Positions 1 through 9,835 are shown, counted from the stretch's first letter. The stretch is DNA of 64,000 nucleotides from Roseibium sediminis (GCF_008711325.1 NZ_VXDB01000002.1:264153-328152), one strand, 5' to 3'. The notes: generated by a model from the letters alone, not told the origin. Numbers and translations: made by a program.

Positions 1-1785
1 TGACGAGACGATACAGGCCATGCGCGCGCCGCTTGCCTTGAAGGCGGCAACAAGGTCGTCCAGCGAGGCGACAACATCCCCGCCCCGGGCCTCAATGCCG
101 CCTGCGGCGAAGGCATTGCGGGTCCAGGTCGCTCTTGCGGTAAACTCCGACAGGGAGCCGAGGCAGGCGAGGAAGATGCCGGGCAGTTGCCCAGTCTTCA
201 GTTTCGCAAGCTCTGCCTGCTCACGCAGGATTTCAAACGGCACAGCCTCCCGCTGGGCATGGATGCGTTCCATGGTGCCAGCCGGTGCGCTGCCGGGTCC
301 GCCGATGGTGATCAGCTCGCAAATGTCCGCACCGTCGAGATAGGCCGCGATCTTGGCCTTCAGGAAACTTCCGTCGGATGGCTTGGGGAGCTCCCGACGT
401 GCTGCGCTCAGTTGAACGTCAAGCGCCTTGTTTTCCAGAACCGAGACAGGCTTTTCGAAAAGGTCAGGAAACTCGCTGACACCTGTGATCGGACGCAGAC
501 GACGGGCGATCTTTTCGCCGCGCGCTGCTGCTGTCGCGGCGATGCGGTTCTGCACGATACCCTTGGTCAGGGCCTTGAACAGCCCCCCTTCCTTCTCGAT
601 GTCCTGCAGCATGCTCCAGGCGGCCTCGACCAGCTGCTCCGTCCGTGCCTCAATGGCACCGGAACCCGCGGAAGGATCGGCCACCATGTGCAGGTTGCTT
701 TCCTCGATCAGGATGGACTGTGTGTTGCGCGACAAACGGCGGGCGAAGCTGTCCGGCAGGCCGATGCTGCCGGTGAACGGCAGGACGGCCACCGTATCCG
801 CCCCGCCAATACCGGCTGAGAAGGCAGCGACCGTGTTGCGCAGCAAATTGACCCAGGGATCGTTCGTGGTCAGCATCCGGTAGGAAGACTGCATGTGCAG
901 TCGCATGGGTGTTTGGTCCAGACCACATCCATCCAGAATGGCAGCCCAAAGCCGGCGAGCTGCGCGGGCCTTGGCAATGGTCCCGATCTGGTCGGCATCT
1001 GCAGTCAGGGTGAAACCGATACGGTTCTGAGGGGCAGTATGATTAGGCAGACCAGCCTCGAGCAACCGCAGATACTCGATTGCAGCGGCCATCACGCAAG
1101 CGAGTTCCTCTGCCTGGCTCGCACCTGCGTTGTGCCAGGTCCGTCCATCCGGCTCCAAAACATGCGCCCTGCAGCCGATTTCATCCAGAGCGGCAACCGC
1201 ATCACAGATCCGGGCGCTCACCATCTCGCGGTCAAACCAGTATTCGCCGCGCTGCGCGTTCCAGCCAAGAGGATCCCAACCGGCGTTCAGGGAAACCGTT
1301 TTGGGATCCAGACCGGTTTTCGAGAGGTGGGCAGCAAACATGGCCAGCATGGGCGCCCACTCGTGCCCGGCAGCGATGCGCAGCGTCACGAGATCCAGAA
1401 GCACGCCATCCAGCAACTGGCCAAGATCGGCAACCGTGTTGACCCGAATGCCATTGCCGTCTGAAATCGTCGAGCTGGCAAATACAAGCTCCAGACCACC
1501 AGCACCGCCATTGAGGTCTTCAAGGATCTGTGCATTGGCATCGCGGACTGAGGGAAGATCCACACGCTGGACGATCGTCCAGGGAACCCCTGCACCACGT
1601 CCCGCCTGCGGAGCTGCATCTCCACGACGCTTATATATAGGCTCGATCGAGAAGCCGTCTTCCGACCGGCCCGTCAGTCTGGAGCGGTCTGCGCCTTTCA
1701 GGGCGGCATCAACGGCGGTCCACCAGTCCTCTTCCCGTGCTTCAAGAAAAGAATCGGGTATCGTCACAAAAGGGCAATCAGTCAT
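1..1785 (-). CDS. mutA: methylmalonyl-CoA mutase small subunit, 3' end outside window
   Basis: The reading frame is open from an ATG at 1785 to the window edge (595 codons), preceded by GGAG about 8 bases upstream. The protein begins MTDCPFVTIPDSFLEARE and resembles the small subunit of adenosylcobalamin-dependent methylmalonyl-CoA mutase, with the catalytic-type barrel segments (for example MQSSYRMLTTNDPWVNLLRNT and the NTQSILIEESNLHMVADPSAGSG-like region, residues about 300-375). The large subunit carries the active site and would be expected downstream, beyond base 1. The mutase interconverts methylmalonyl-CoA and succinyl-CoA in propionate catabolism. MeaB at 8.8 kb is the expected partner GTPase. 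Family call is confident; the C-terminus is not visible. Confidence 0.87.
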   Translation of the reverse strand, partial: MTDCPFVTIPDSFLEAREEDWWTAVDAALKGADRSRLTGRSEDGFSIEPIYKRRGDAAPQAGRGAGVPWTIVQRVDLPSVRDANAQILEDLNGGAGGLELVFASSTISDGNGIRVNTVADLGQLLDGVLLDLVTLRIAAGHEWAPMLAMFAAHLSKTGLDPKTVSLNAGWDPLGWNAQRGEYWFDREMVSARICDAVAALDEIGCRAHVLEPDGRTWHNAGASQAEELACVMAAAIEYLRLLEAGLPNHTAPQNRIGFTLTADADQIGTIAKARAARRLWAAILDGCGLDQTPMRLHMQSSYRMLTTNDPWVNLLRNTVAAFSAGIGGADTVAVLPFTGSIGLPDSFARRLSRNTQSILIEESNLHMVADPSAGSGAIEARTEQLVEAAWSMLQDIEKEGGLFKALTKGIVQNRIAATAAARGEKIARRLRPITGVSEFPDLFEKPVSVLENKALDVQLSAARRELPKPSDGSFLKAKIAAYLDGADICELITIGGPGSAPAGTMERIHAQREAVPFEILREQAELAKLKTGQLPGIFLACLGSLSEFTARATWTRNAFAAGGIEARGGDVVASLDDLVAAFKASGARMACIVSS

Positions 1786-2400
1786 GCGCGTCTCCAGTTG
1801 CCCTGTTTTAGTCTTGATGCTGAAAAAAAGGCAACTCAGCCGTTGGGATAGCACGCCCCATGCGACTACACATCACGGCTTTCTGCCAATTATTGGTTGC
1901 AGGCAAAATAGATCGGGACAATACGGCGCCAATTACGTCAGTTTGACACCATGACGAATCGGGTTTTCCGGCAAATCATTCACTACAATCAAAGATTGCA
2001 TTAACGAAAATTAACTACGAAAAATTGTTGTTATTCTTTGTTTACTTAGCCTTATCGATGGTTTTTACAACTTGATACTTGCTGCTCATTACAAGAGATT
2101 GTCTTCACGTTGGCTTTTTTATTAACCCGACTTTTTACGACAAATTTCTGGCGTAAAATGCCAATTTCCCGGAATTTCCCTATTGGTACGATCGTCAATT
2201 GTATTGTACTTTCTCAGTGCTGCCGCATGGGAAGAATGCCCCCATACTAGCAGGAGGCTTGCAGAGCCTCGTCTACTCAACGGAAGGAGACGCTGAAATC
2301 TGCTAAATCCCATCGGCGGGCCGCCGAAATAAGTGCAAAAATGCACAGCGAGCGGGCCGGACAAAAAAGCGATCGATGAAAAAAGATTGCAAAACAATGG
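1786..2400. other. 615-base AT-rich intergenic region between mutA and the LuxR gene
   Basis: No convincing gene on either strand. It holds the divergent promoters of mutA (minus) and the LuxR-type gene (plus). The middle (about 1975-2200) is much more AT-rich than its surroundings and contains two TTAA boxes 6 bases apart at 2001-2014. This resembles a CtrA box (TTAA-N7-TTAA) but has the wrong spacing, so I do not call one. Confidence 0.5.
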
Positions 2401-3111
2401 ATGTGCACAATGCTTGACCAATCTGAACTGAAGAACAAACTCCGCGCTATTTCCGAGGCGAATGCCGCTCACCACGTGTTGGACATTCTTGAGTCCAATC
2501 TGCGCCGTATGGGTGCGACCCACGTGCTGATCACCGGCCTTCCGATGCCGAACCGGCCGATCGACAGCCTCGTTCATCGCTTCCGCTGGCCAGACCAGCG
2601 CAATGATGGCATCGAGAGCACTTCGCTTTCTGCCAATGACAGCGCCCTCATGCTGGGCCTTGCTTCCAACCGCGCCATGGTCTGGACCATTTCCGCTGGC
2701 GACATGGAGCATTCCGACCTTCTGGCAGCAGCCGGTGAAGGCAACCAGGTCGTGATCGTTCCGGTCACCGAACTGCACCCCTTCCAGGCATTCGTATATG
2801 CCAGCGGCCCGTCCATTCAGGCGAACAAGTGGGAGCTGGCAGGTCTTGAAGTCCTGTCCAACGCTGCCTTCGCCCGTCTTCGTGACCTTGGTGTGGTTTC
2901 CGGCCAGCGTCCGGGCGCCCTCTCTACTCGCGAGCGCAAGGTTCTCGAACTGACCGCTTTCGGCAAGACTGCCGGTGAAATCGCCGACCTGCTGGATATT
3001 TCCCAGCGCACGGTTCACGCCCACCTGCAAAATGCCAGCGTCAAACTGAACGCCTCCAACAAGACACACACTGTTGTCGAGGCTCTGCGGTACGGTCAGA
3101 TACGTGTCTGA
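2401..3111 (+). CDS. LuxR-family transcriptional regulator, solo (no luxI nearby)
   Basis: A 236-aa protein with an N-terminal domain of about 165 residues resembling an autoinducer-binding domain and a C-terminal GerE-type helix-turn-helix (from LSTRERKVLEL, about residue 174, through ISQRTVHAHLQNA to the end). Size and layout fit quorum-sensing LuxR regulators of alphaproteobacteria (VjbR-like). No acyl-homoserine lactone synthase gene occurs in the window, so it is a solo here. The start is uncertain: ATG at 2401 and ATG at 2410 are in frame and neither has a strong Shine-Dalgarno sequence. A terminator follows at 3140. The N-terminal ligand function is inferred; the DNA-binding domain is clear. 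Confidence 0.83.
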   Translation: MCTMLDQSELKNKLRAISEANAAHHVLDILESNLRRMGATHVLITGLPMPNRPIDSLVHRFRWPDQRNDGIESTSLSANDSALMLGLASNRAMVWTISAGDMEHSDLLAAAGEGNQVVIVPVTELHPFQAFVYASGPSIQANKWELAGLEVLSNAAFARLRDLGVVSGQRPGALSTRERKVLELTAFGKTAGEIADLLDISQRTVHAHLQNASVKLNASNKTHTVVEALRYGQIRV

Positions 3112-3139
3112 CTGAACCCCTTCAAGAAATGAAACTAAC

Positions 3140-3173
3140 AGGCGCCTGACTTCCACCAGCAGGCGCCTTTTTT
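3140..3173 (+). terminator. Rho-independent terminator after the LuxR gene
   Basis: Perfect 9-bp inverted repeat AGGCGCCTG / CAGGCGCCT around an 11-base loop, followed by six T residues. Confidence 0.9.
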
Positions 3174-3199
3174 CATGCCAAAATCAGCGTTTCAAATAG

Positions 3200-3227
3200 A
3201 AAATGCCCGCCAAAAGGCGGGCATTTC
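3200..3227 (-). terminator. terminator of the DUF4332 gene
   Basis: Perfect 11-bp inverted repeat (AAATGCCCGCC / GGCGGGCATTT, loop of four A on the plus strand), 20 bases beyond the minus-strand stop codon. The distal arm ends in TTT and runs into a T-rich tract on the minus strand. Confidence 0.85.
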
Positions 3228-3249
3228 TGTTGTCAACGAGCTGTCAGGC

Positions 3250-3657
3250 TCAGTAGGTCATCATCGGCGGCAGTTCTTTTGCCTGCTCGACCCACTTGAT
3301 CACCTGGCTTTCGCTCGGCACCTGACGGACGAGTTTCTTTTCCTCGTTCACCTCGACCATCTTGGCAGCGAGGTTTTCCGGCTTGCGGTGCTTGAGTTCC
3401 TTGACTGTGTCCACACCGGCAGCTTCCAGAAGCTCGGAATATTCTTCACCGACGCCCTTGATGCGCATCAGGTCAGCCATATTCGCCCATTTCAGGATGC
3501 GCTTGTCATCAATGCCGGTTTCCTCGGCCAGAGCCTTGCGACCCTTCGGGTCCTTGGCACGCTCCAGATAAGCATCCGTGGTCTTGATGCCGACAGCCTG
3601 AAGCTTCTCAGCGTAAGTCGGACCGATTCCTTCAATCTCAATGATCGAATATGCCAT
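3250..3657 (-). CDS. DUF4332 helix-hairpin-helix protein
   Basis: A 135-aa soluble protein with two helix-hairpin-helix-like motifs: IEGIGPTYAEKLQAVGI near residue 9 and IKGVGEEYSELLEAAGV near residue 65. This is the DUF4332 pattern of small alphaproteobacterial and cyanobacterial proteins of unknown function. Helix-hairpin-helix motifs usually bind DNA without sequence specificity, so a nucleic-acid role is possible but unproven. The ATG at 3657 is preceded by AAGGAGA. The gene lies 45 bases downstream of the DUF2780-like gene on the same strand, so the two may be co-transcribed, and it ends at its own terminator. Confidence 0.85.
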   Translation of the reverse strand: MAYSIIEIEGIGPTYAEKLQAVGIKTTDAYLERAKDPKGRKALAEETGIDDKRILKWANMADLMRIKGVGEEYSELLEAAGVDTVKELKHRKPENLAAKMVEVNEEKKLVRQVPSESQVIKWVEQAKELPPMMTY

Positions 3658-3702
3658 CAGCCAATGTCTCCTTCCAACCGAACCTCTTGAACCCTGGGGT
3701 AA

Positions 3703-4098
3703 TCAAATGATCTGGCTCAGGCCCGGGATATTCGAAATCACATCGTTTACGACGTCGTCCCCGGCCTTTTCCTTAGCATAAGATACGAGTTCTTTTGTAA
3801 CTGTTTGTACTTCTCCCATGGAAAGACCTGACGATGTCAGCTCTCCAAGCGCTGCCATGGCGCCGCCGCTGCCACCCATCATGCCGCCGAGCGCACCCAG
3901 AATGCCGCCGCCACCGCCGCCGCTTACTGCACGTTCGGCAATCAGTTCCGATGCTCCCGGCAAAGCTGCCAGAACCTGCTGCATCTGGTTGGACGGGCCA
4001 TCCTTGTTGAGAAAGTCAAGGATGATCGCGATTGCCTTCTTGGCGAGATCGGCATCGATTCCCGCTGCCCCTGCAATGCGATTGATCAGTTCTTCCAT
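3703..4098 (-). CDS. DUF2780/DUF2267-like small protein with Gly-rich linker
   Basis: A 131-aa protein. The N-terminal helical part (MEELINRIAGAAGIDADLAKK, residues 1-50) is followed by a glycine/methionine-rich linker (about 59-85) and a C-terminal part with TKELVSYAKEKAGDDVV and IPGLSQII. The arrangement resembles DUF2780 (VcgC/VcgE type) or DUF2267 proteins, whose function is unknown. No signal peptide or membrane helix is evident. The ATG at 4098 has GGGAG upstream. It precedes the DUF4332 gene on the same strand. Family assignment is tentative; coding status is well supported. Confidence 0.65.
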   Translation of the reverse strand: MEELINRIAGAAGIDADLAKKAIAIILDFLNKDGPSNQMQQVLAALPGASELIAERAVSGGGGGGILGALGGMMGGSGGAMAALGELTSSGLSMGEVQTVTKELVSYAKEKAGDDVVNDVISNIPGLSQII

Positions 4099-4260
4099 AA
4101 GTCACTCCCATAGCCTTCCCGAAAGGAAAGCGATTCACCAAAATTCCCGCACACCTTCGCTATAAGGCAGACGAAGTTCATCGTCGACCGTGACAATACG
4201 ATTGCGGAATGCTTTCTTTGGGGCAATCAGTAATTGGATTCGCTTGGAGGAAAAAACGCG

Positions 4261-5820
4261 GTGAGCAAGGATACGGGTATATTTGTCGGAGCCGCTCCGC
4301 AGGACATTTTCCTGAACCTCAAGCTGGCCAACCGGCATGGCCTGATTGCAGGCGCGACAGGAACCGGGAAAACGGTCTCTTTGCAGATCCTTGCGGAAGG
4401 GTTTTCAAACGCGGGCGTCCCGGTCTTTTGCGCCGACATCAAGGGCGACCTGTCCGGCATCGCGATGAAGGGGGTCGAGAAGGACTTTCTGGAAAAGCGC
4501 GCCAAGGACATCGGGTTTGCGGACGAATTTTCCTACACGTCCTTTCCCGCGACCTTCTGGGACCTGCTCGGCGAACAGGGACACCCGATCCGCACCACGA
4601 TCTCCGAGGTCGGTCCGCTTCTGCTCGCGCGATTGCTGGAGTTGAACGACACGCAGGAAGGCGTCCTGAACATCGTGTTCGAGCTTGCAGATGACGAAGG
4701 TCTCCTGCTTCTGGACCTCAAGGACCTGCGCTCCATGCTTGCCCATGTCTCGGACCGGGCAGACGAGCTATCCAAGCACTATGGCAACGTGTCCAAGGCC
4801 TCGGTCGGGGCCATCCAGCGCCGGCTGCTGGTTCTGGAACGGCAGGGCGGCGAAAACTTCTTCGGCGAACCGGCGCTGAACATCCGCGACTTCCTGCGCA
4901 CCGGCCCGGACGGCCGGGGCATGATCAATGTGCTGGCCGCCGACAAGCTGATGACGGCGCCGCGCCTTTATTCGGTCTTCCTTCTCTGGCTTTTGTCAGA
5001 GCTGTTTGAGGAGCTGCCCGAGGTTGGTGATCCGGAAAAGCCGAAGCTCGTCTTCTTTTTCGATGAGGCACATCTCCTGTTCAACGATGCGCCCAAGGCC
5101 CTGGTTGAAAAGGTGGAACAGGTCGTTCGCCTGATCCGCTCCAAGGGGGTTGGCGTGTATTTCGTCACCCAGAACCCGCTCGACATTCCCGAAACGGTCC
5201 TCTCCCAGCTTGGCAACCGGGTACAGCATGCCCTTCGCGCCTTCACACCGCGTGACCAGCGGGCTGTTCGCGCAGCAGCCGAAACCTTCCGCCCCAATCC
5301 GGACCTCGACACGGATCGGGTGATCATGGAACTGGGCGTTGGCGAGGCGCTGGTTTCAACGCTGGAAGGCAAGGGCATTCCGTCCGTTGTGCAGCGAACC
5401 CTCATCCGTCCCCCCTCCTCCCGCCTTGGCCCGGTGACCGATGCCGAACGGCGCGAGATCATTCAGGCGAGCCCGTCCTTCGGGGTCTATGAGCGCGTTC
5501 GCGACCGGGAATCGGCCTATGAGGTGCTTCTGCAGCGTGCCGAGGAAGCGCAGCGGCAGGAGGAACGCCAACGGGCTGCCGAGGAAGAGGAATGGGACCG
5601 CGCAGGCGAACCCCGTCGCACCCGTTCGGGCTTCCAGTTGCCGGATTTTGGCCGCGATGACCGCCCGACGCGCAAGAGCACACAGCGCCGGACCCAGCGC
5701 CGCAGTTCCCGCGATAACGCCATGGAAGCCGGCCTGAAATCCGCGGCCCGCAGCATCGGCAATTCGCTTGGTCGCGCTCTGGTTCGCGGCTTGCTCGGAT
5801 CGCTAAAACGCGGCTTCTAG
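4261..5820 (+). CDS. HerA-like/DUF853 (YjgR-type) ATPase
   Basis: A 519-aa P-loop ATPase. Walker A is GATGTGKT near residue 30 and Walker B is [12 protein letters not shown] near residue 265, followed by a sensor-like [20 protein letters not shown] segment. This is the DUF853/YjgR branch of HerA-FtsK ATPases, whose cellular role is not well defined. The C-terminal 130 residues include an acidic/arginine-rich, probably disordered linker, then a short glycine/arginine-rich helix. I chose GTG 4261 because GGAGG lies 10 bases upstream; a TTG at 4234 is in frame but lacks a site. Divergent from the DUF2780-like gene. Confidence 0.85.
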   Translation: MSKDTGIFVGAAPQDIFLNLKLANRHGLIAGATGTGKTVSLQILAEGFSNAGVPVFCADIKGDLSGIAMKGVEKDFLEKRAKDIGFADEFSYTSFPATFWDLLGEQGHPIRTTISEVGPLLLARLLELNDTQEGVLNIVFELADDEGLLLLDLKDLRSMLAHVSDRADELSKHYGNVSKASVGAIQRRLLVLERQGGENFFGEPALNIRDFLRTGPDGRGMINVLAADKLMTAPRLYSVFLLWLLSELFEELPEVGDPEKPKLVFFFDEAHLLFNDAPKALVEKVEQVVRLIRSKGVGVYFVTQNPLDIPETVLSQLGNRVQHALRAFTPRDQRAVRAAAETFRPNPDLDTDRVIMELGVGEALVSTLEGKGIPSVVQRTLIRPPSSRLGPVTDAERREIIQASPSFGVYERVRDRESAYEVLLQRAEEAQRQEERQRAAEEEEWDRAGEPRRTRSGFQLPDFGRDDRPTRKSTQRRTQRRSSRDNAMEAGLKSAARSIGNSLGRALVRGLLGSLKRGF

Positions 5821-5975
5821 AAACACCCTGTGGTAGAGGTCAGATCCCTTTGCGGAAGCCTGACCTTTGCCAAAATTGGGTTTGCGATCCGCCCCGATTT
5901 GGTGTCTGTTGAGCGTTCTTTGAAGCGGCTGCAAGGGCTGCTTTGGAACCCGATTTTTTCTCTTGAGGATACGCG

Positions 5976-7364
5976 ATGAGCAACATCGACACGGTCCTCG
6001 CCCGGATTGATTCCAATCTGGATGCGAGCCTTTCCCGCCTTTCAGACCTTTTGAAAATCAAGAGCATCTCCACCGATCCCGCGTTCAAGGCCGACTGCCG
6101 CGCTGCCGCCGAATGGCTCGCCGCCGAGCTGAACGAGATCGGCATCGAGACGCGCGTTCGCGACACGAGCGGCCATCCGATGGTCGTTGGCCACAAGAAG
6201 TCCGGCAAGCCGGGCCCGCATGTCCTTTTCTACGGCCATTATGACGTTCAACCGGTCGATCCGATTGCCCTTTGGAACAGTGATCCGTTCGATCCGCAAA
6301 TCGTCACCAAGGCCGACGGCACGAAGATGCTGGTTGCGCGCGGTGCCTCCGACGACAAGGGGCAGCTGATGACCTTTGTCGAGGCTGCACGTGCCTTCAT
6401 CCAGGAAACCGGCGATCTGCCGATTGATGTGACGATCCTGTTTGAGGGCGAGGAAGAAAGCGGCTCTCCGTCGCTGCACCCGTTCCTGGAGGCCAACAAG
6501 GACGAGCTCTCCTGCGATCTGGCGCTGGTTTGTGACACGGGCATGTGGGACGCCAACACGCCTGCCATTTCCACCATGCTGCGCGGCATGGTCGGCGACG
6601 AAATCATCGTGCGGGCAGCGTCCCGTGACCTGCACTCGGGTTCTTACGGTGGCTCTGCCCAGAACCCTAACCATATCGTCGCCAGCATCATTGCCGGGCT
6701 TCACGACGAAAATGGCCGGGTCACCCTGCCCGGTTTCTATGATGGCGTTCCCGAAATTCCGGCGGACATTATGGAAAACTGGAACAACCTTGGCTTCGAT
6801 GTTGAAGAGTTCCTTGGCGAGATCGGCCTGAAATATCCGCGCGGCGAAAAGGACCGCACCCCGCTTGAGCACCTGTGGGCCCGCCCGACGGCGGAAGTCA
6901 ACGGCATGTGGGGCGGCTATCAGGGCGCCGGGTCCAAGACCGTCATTCCGGCCGAGGCCCATGCCAAGTTCACGTTCCGCCTTGTGGGCGACCAGGACCA
7001 TGAGAAGGTTCAGGAAAGCTTCCGCGCCTATGTCCGCTCCAAGATCCCGGCCGACTGCACGGTGGAGTTCATTGCCAAGGAAGGTAGCCCGGCAACCCGC
7101 CTCGACACGACCATTCCTGCCGTAGCAAAAGGCAAGAAGGCGCTCAAGGACGAATGGGGTGTTGATGCGGCTCTCGTTGGCATGGGCGGCTCCATCCCGA
7201 TCGTGGGCGACTTCAAGCGTATGCTCGGCATGGATTCCCTGCTGATCGGTTTTGCGCTGGAAGACGACCAGATCCACTCCCCTAACGAAAAATACAACAT
7301 AAAGAGCTTTCATAAGGGGATACGCTCTTGGGCACGGGTTCTGGACGAGCTGTCCAGAGGTTGA
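5976..7364 (+). CDS. M20-family metallopeptidase (dipeptidase)
   Basis: A 462-aa cytosolic zinc peptidase of the ArgE/DapE/CPG2 family. Metal and catalytic motifs are visible: FYGHYDVQPVDP (His and Asp, about residue 87), ASDDKGQ (about 124), FEGEEESGSPS (Glu pair, about 160), CDTGMWD (about 190) and a late IHSPNEKYN (His, about 435). The dimerisation domain lies near 210-330. The length matches M20 dipeptidases of about 460 residues. Exact substrate cannot be read from sequence. It is followed after 51 bases by the LOG gene on the same strand, a possible operon. Confidence 0.9.
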   Translation: MSNIDTVLARIDSNLDASLSRLSDLLKIKSISTDPAFKADCRAAAEWLAAELNEIGIETRVRDTSGHPMVVGHKKSGKPGPHVLFYGHYDVQPVDPIALWNSDPFDPQIVTKADGTKMLVARGASDDKGQLMTFVEAARAFIQETGDLPIDVTILFEGEEESGSPSLHPFLEANKDELSCDLALVCDTGMWDANTPAISTMLRGMVGDEIIVRAASRDLHSGSYGGSAQNPNHIVASIIAGLHDENGRVTLPGFYDGVPEIPADIMENWNNLGFDVEEFLGEIGLKYPRGEKDRTPLEHLWARPTAEVNGMWGGYQGAGSKTVIPAEAHAKFTFRLVGDQDHEKVQESFRAYVRSKIPADCTVEFIAKEGSPATRLDTTIPAVAKGKKALKDEWGVDAALVGMGGSIPIVGDFKRMLGMDSLLIGFALEDDQIHSPNEKYNIKSFHKGIRSWARVLDELSRG

Positions 7365-7415
7365 TTGGACATGCTGCGGGAGCCCGGTTCCCGCAGCTTC
7401 CACCGGAGGAATGAG

Positions 7416-7997
7416 ATGAAGTCAGTCTGTGTGTTCTGCGGCTCCAACTATGGAACCAGTGAAGCCTATTCTCAGGCAGCATGGGACATGGGAAAGTCCA
7501 TTGCGGAAGCCGGCCAGACGCTTGTCTATGGCGGTGCCAATGTCGGCCTGATGGGGATGGTGGCTGATGGCGCCATTGATGCCGGGGGCAAGGTCATCGG
7601 CATCCTGCCGAAGGCGCTGCAGGAAAAGGAACTCGCCCACACCGGCCTGAGCGAACTGCATATCGTTTCCTCCATGCATGAGCGCAAGGCCATGATGGCC
7701 GAGCGATCGGATGCCTTTGTGGCCCTGCCCGGCGGAGCGGGAACCATGGAAGAGATCTTCGAGGTCTGGACCTGGGGCCAGCTTGGCCTGCACCAGAAAC
7801 CGTGCGGACTTTTGAACATCCACGGCTTCTACGACCATCTGATCGAGTTTCTCGACCATCAGACAACTGAAGGATTCATGAAGCGGGAAATGCGCAACAT
7901 GGTTCAGGTTGCGGAAAAGCCTGAGGCGATTTTGCAGCTGTTTCGGACCTATGTGCCGCCGTCCACGCCGAAGTGGATCCGGAAAAGCGAGACATAA
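7416..7997 (+). CDS. LOG-family protein (nucleoside 5'-monophosphate phosphoribohydrolase type)
   Basis: A 193-aa Rossmann-fold protein with the family signature PGGAGTMEE near residue 108 and an upstream VYGGANVGLMG nucleotide-binding loop near residue 38. LOG proteins hydrolyse cytokinin riboside monophosphates or other nucleoside monophosphates such as AMP; many bacterial members are annotated TIGR00730. The ATG at 7416 follows GGAGGA by five bases, ruling out the upstream in-frame starts. It lies 51 bases after the dipeptidase gene. The physiological substrate in this organism is unknown. Confidence 0.92.
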   Translation: MKSVCVFCGSNYGTSEAYSQAAWDMGKSIAEAGQTLVYGGANVGLMGMVADGAIDAGGKVIGILPKALQEKELAHTGLSELHIVSSMHERKAMMAERSDAFVALPGGAGTMEEIFEVWTWGQLGLHQKPCGLLNIHGFYDHLIEFLDHQTTEGFMKREMRNMVQVAEKPEAILQLFRTYVPPSTPKWIRKSET

Positions 7998-8142
7998 GGG
8001 CTGAAAGAGCAGCTCTAACCTTTTGTGTTTTCTAGCAAACCATAAAAAGCCGTTCAGAACATTTTCCTGCCTTTGCGTCGCCCAATTTCGAGTGCTAATT
8101 GCTTCGCACCTGACAAAAACAACACTACCGGGTGCTTGATAT

Positions 8143-8730
8143 ATGGCTTTGCCTCGCCTTGTTGGCGCGCTGCTGATCGCCGCAGCTGCTGCCGCCTGTT
8201 CTCCTACAATGGACAGTGATGGTCCGCTTCTGGTTCCGCGGACATCGGATGTCACGCTGGTGAAATTCACCGACGACCATGTTGGCGGCATCACGGCCAA
8301 CACGAGCTATGGTGCCAAGGCCATCGAGGCGGCCCTTCCGGGCTTCACCACCGAAGGCATCCAGTCTGCCAACGAGAACAAGACCGAATGGGCGCTCGCC
8401 GCGTTCAACTCCGACGGTTTTCAGGTTCTGCAGGTCTTCAAGGGTGACAATGGCAAGGTGCGCACCGTTCATGGCGTGACCCACCATCTGGAAGGCCCGA
8501 ACGGCGAGCGGATCGGCATGACCTTTTCCGAAACGCGCCAGCGCCGCAGCCAGTGCCGGGTTGGCAGCAACCTGTGGCGCGGCATGGCCATCTGTGCCTC
8601 CAGAGGCCATCCGAGCGTGGAGCTGATCTATTCCATCCCCGGCTTTCAGGGCCCGTTCGACAAGCTCGCCCCTGACAACGAGCTGGAAAATGCGATCCTG
8701 CAACGCATCGTGTGGACACCGCGGAGCTGA
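8143..8730 (+). CDS. DUF1131-like lipoprotein
   Basis: A 195-aa protein with a lipoprotein signal: hydrophobic VGALLIAAAAAA then a Cys at residue 19 (AAC). After processing it would be anchored in the outer or inner membrane facing the periplasm. The body resembles DUF1131 (YfeY-type) lipoproteins, including the central RIGMTFSETRQRRSQC and C-terminal GPFDKLAPD segments. Family match is from memory and moderate. It sits alone, with 145 bases upstream and 100 bases before meaB. Function is unknown. Confidence 0.7.
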   Translation: MALPRLVGALLIAAAAAACSPTMDSDGPLLVPRTSDVTLVKFTDDHVGGITANTSYGAKAIEAALPGFTTEGIQSANENKTEWALAAFNSDGFQVLQVFKGDNGKVRTVHGVTHHLEGPNGERIGMTFSETRQRRSQCRVGSNLWRGMAICASRGHPSVELIYSIPGFQGPFDKLAPDNELENAILQRIVWTPRS

Positions 8731-8830
8731 GGGTCGCTTCCCTCAGCTTATCCAAATGTCTGATGGCTTTGCCGGGCTTCCGGCTCAAAAGGCCCGTGAC
8801 GGCGGGCTGCATGTCGGTTAAGCCTTGGGA

Positions 8831-9835
8831 ATGTCGATTCAAACTCCATCGCGCCTGAACAAGGACGCCCTTGCCGAGGGGCTTCGGCAGGGCAATCGTG
8901 CGGCTCTTGCCCGCGCCATAACGCTTGTGGAATCCCGCAAGGCCGAGCATCGCCAGATCGCCCGTGCGCTCATTCAGGACCTGCTGCCCCTGACCGGCAA
9001 GGCGCACCGCGTTGGCATCACCGGGGTGCCCGGTGTGGGCAAATCCACCACCATCGACATGCTGGGCTCCAACCTGACAGCCGCAGGTCACAAGGTGGCC
9101 GTGCTGGCGGTTGACCCGTCCTCGACCCGCACCGGCGGCTCGATCCTCGGCGACAAGACCCGCATGGCGCAGCTGGCGGTCGACACAAGTGCCTTCATTC
9201 GCCCCTCACCATCTGCCGGAACACTTGGCGGCGTCGCGGCCAAGACCCGCGAGACGATGCTTTTGTGCGAGGCAGCGGGTTTCGACATCATCCTCGTGGA
9301 AACCGTTGGCATCGGCCAGTCCGAGACCACGGTTGCCGACATGGTGGACTTCTTCCTTGTCCTGATGCTTCCCGGCGCGGGCGATGAGTTGCAGGGCATC
9401 AAGAAGGGCGTTCTGGAAATTGCCGACATGATCGCCGTCAACAAGGCTGATGGTGACGGCGCACTTCGGGCCCGCTCGGCGGCCTCCGACTATCGCGCCG
9501 CGTTGCATATCCTGGCGCCAAAGTCTCCCACATGGTCGCCGCCCGTGATGACCATTTCCGGCCTTGTCAATCAGGATCTCGACAAGCTGTGGGAGCAGGT
9601 GGAACTCCACAAGGCGAAGATGACCGCCACAGGCGAATGGCAAACCCGCCGCGCCGACCAGCAGGTCGCCTGGATGTGGGACATGCTGCAACAGCGCATG
9701 ATGGAAGCCCTGAAAACCGACCCGCGCACTGCCAGCCGCCTCAAATCCCTTGAGACATCCGTCCGCAACGGCGAAACCGCCGTGTCCTTTGCAGTCGACG
9801 AACTAGCCGGGCTGATCGGGCTTTCTAACACATGA
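8831..9835 (+). CDS. meaB: methylmalonyl-CoA mutase-associated GTPase MeaB (ArgK family)
   Basis: A 334-aa G3E-type GTPase. Walker A GVPGVGKST near residue 64, the VDPSSTRTGGSILGDKTRM switch region near 96, Walker B-like ILVETVGIGQSE near 155 and NKADG guanine-specificity motif near 204 are all present. MeaB protects methylmalonyl-CoA mutase from inactivation and gates adenosylcobalamin loading. Its client mutA lies about 7 kb away on the other strand. I start at ATG 8831; a TTG at 8825 is in frame. The stop overlaps the next gene's start (ATGA), indicating translational coupling. Confidence 0.93.
   Translation: MSIQTPSRLNKDALAEGLRQGNRAALARAITLVESRKAEHRQIARALIQDLLPLTGKAHRVGITGVPGVGKSTTIDMLGSNLTAAGHKVAVLAVDPSSTRTGGSILGDKTRMAQLAVDTSAFIRPSPSAGTLGGVAAKTRETMLLCEAAGFDIILVETVGIGQSETTVADMVDFFLVLMLPGAGDELQGIKKGVLEIADMIAVNKADGDGALRARSAASDYRAALHILAPKSPTWSPPVMTISGLVNQDLDKLWEQVELHKAKMTATGEWQTRRADQQVAWMWDMLQQRMMEALKTDPRTASRLKSLETSVRNGETAVSFAVDELAGLIGLSNT

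Noticed and set aside
2001..2014. TTAA-N6-TTAA resembling a CtrA site
   Set aside because: Spacing is 6, not the 7 required for CtrA; a single AT-rich coincidence.
6042..7403. 453-codon minus-strand frame across the M20 dipeptidase gene
   Set aside because: The high-GC genome leaves long antisense frames open; the plus-strand protein has all family motifs.
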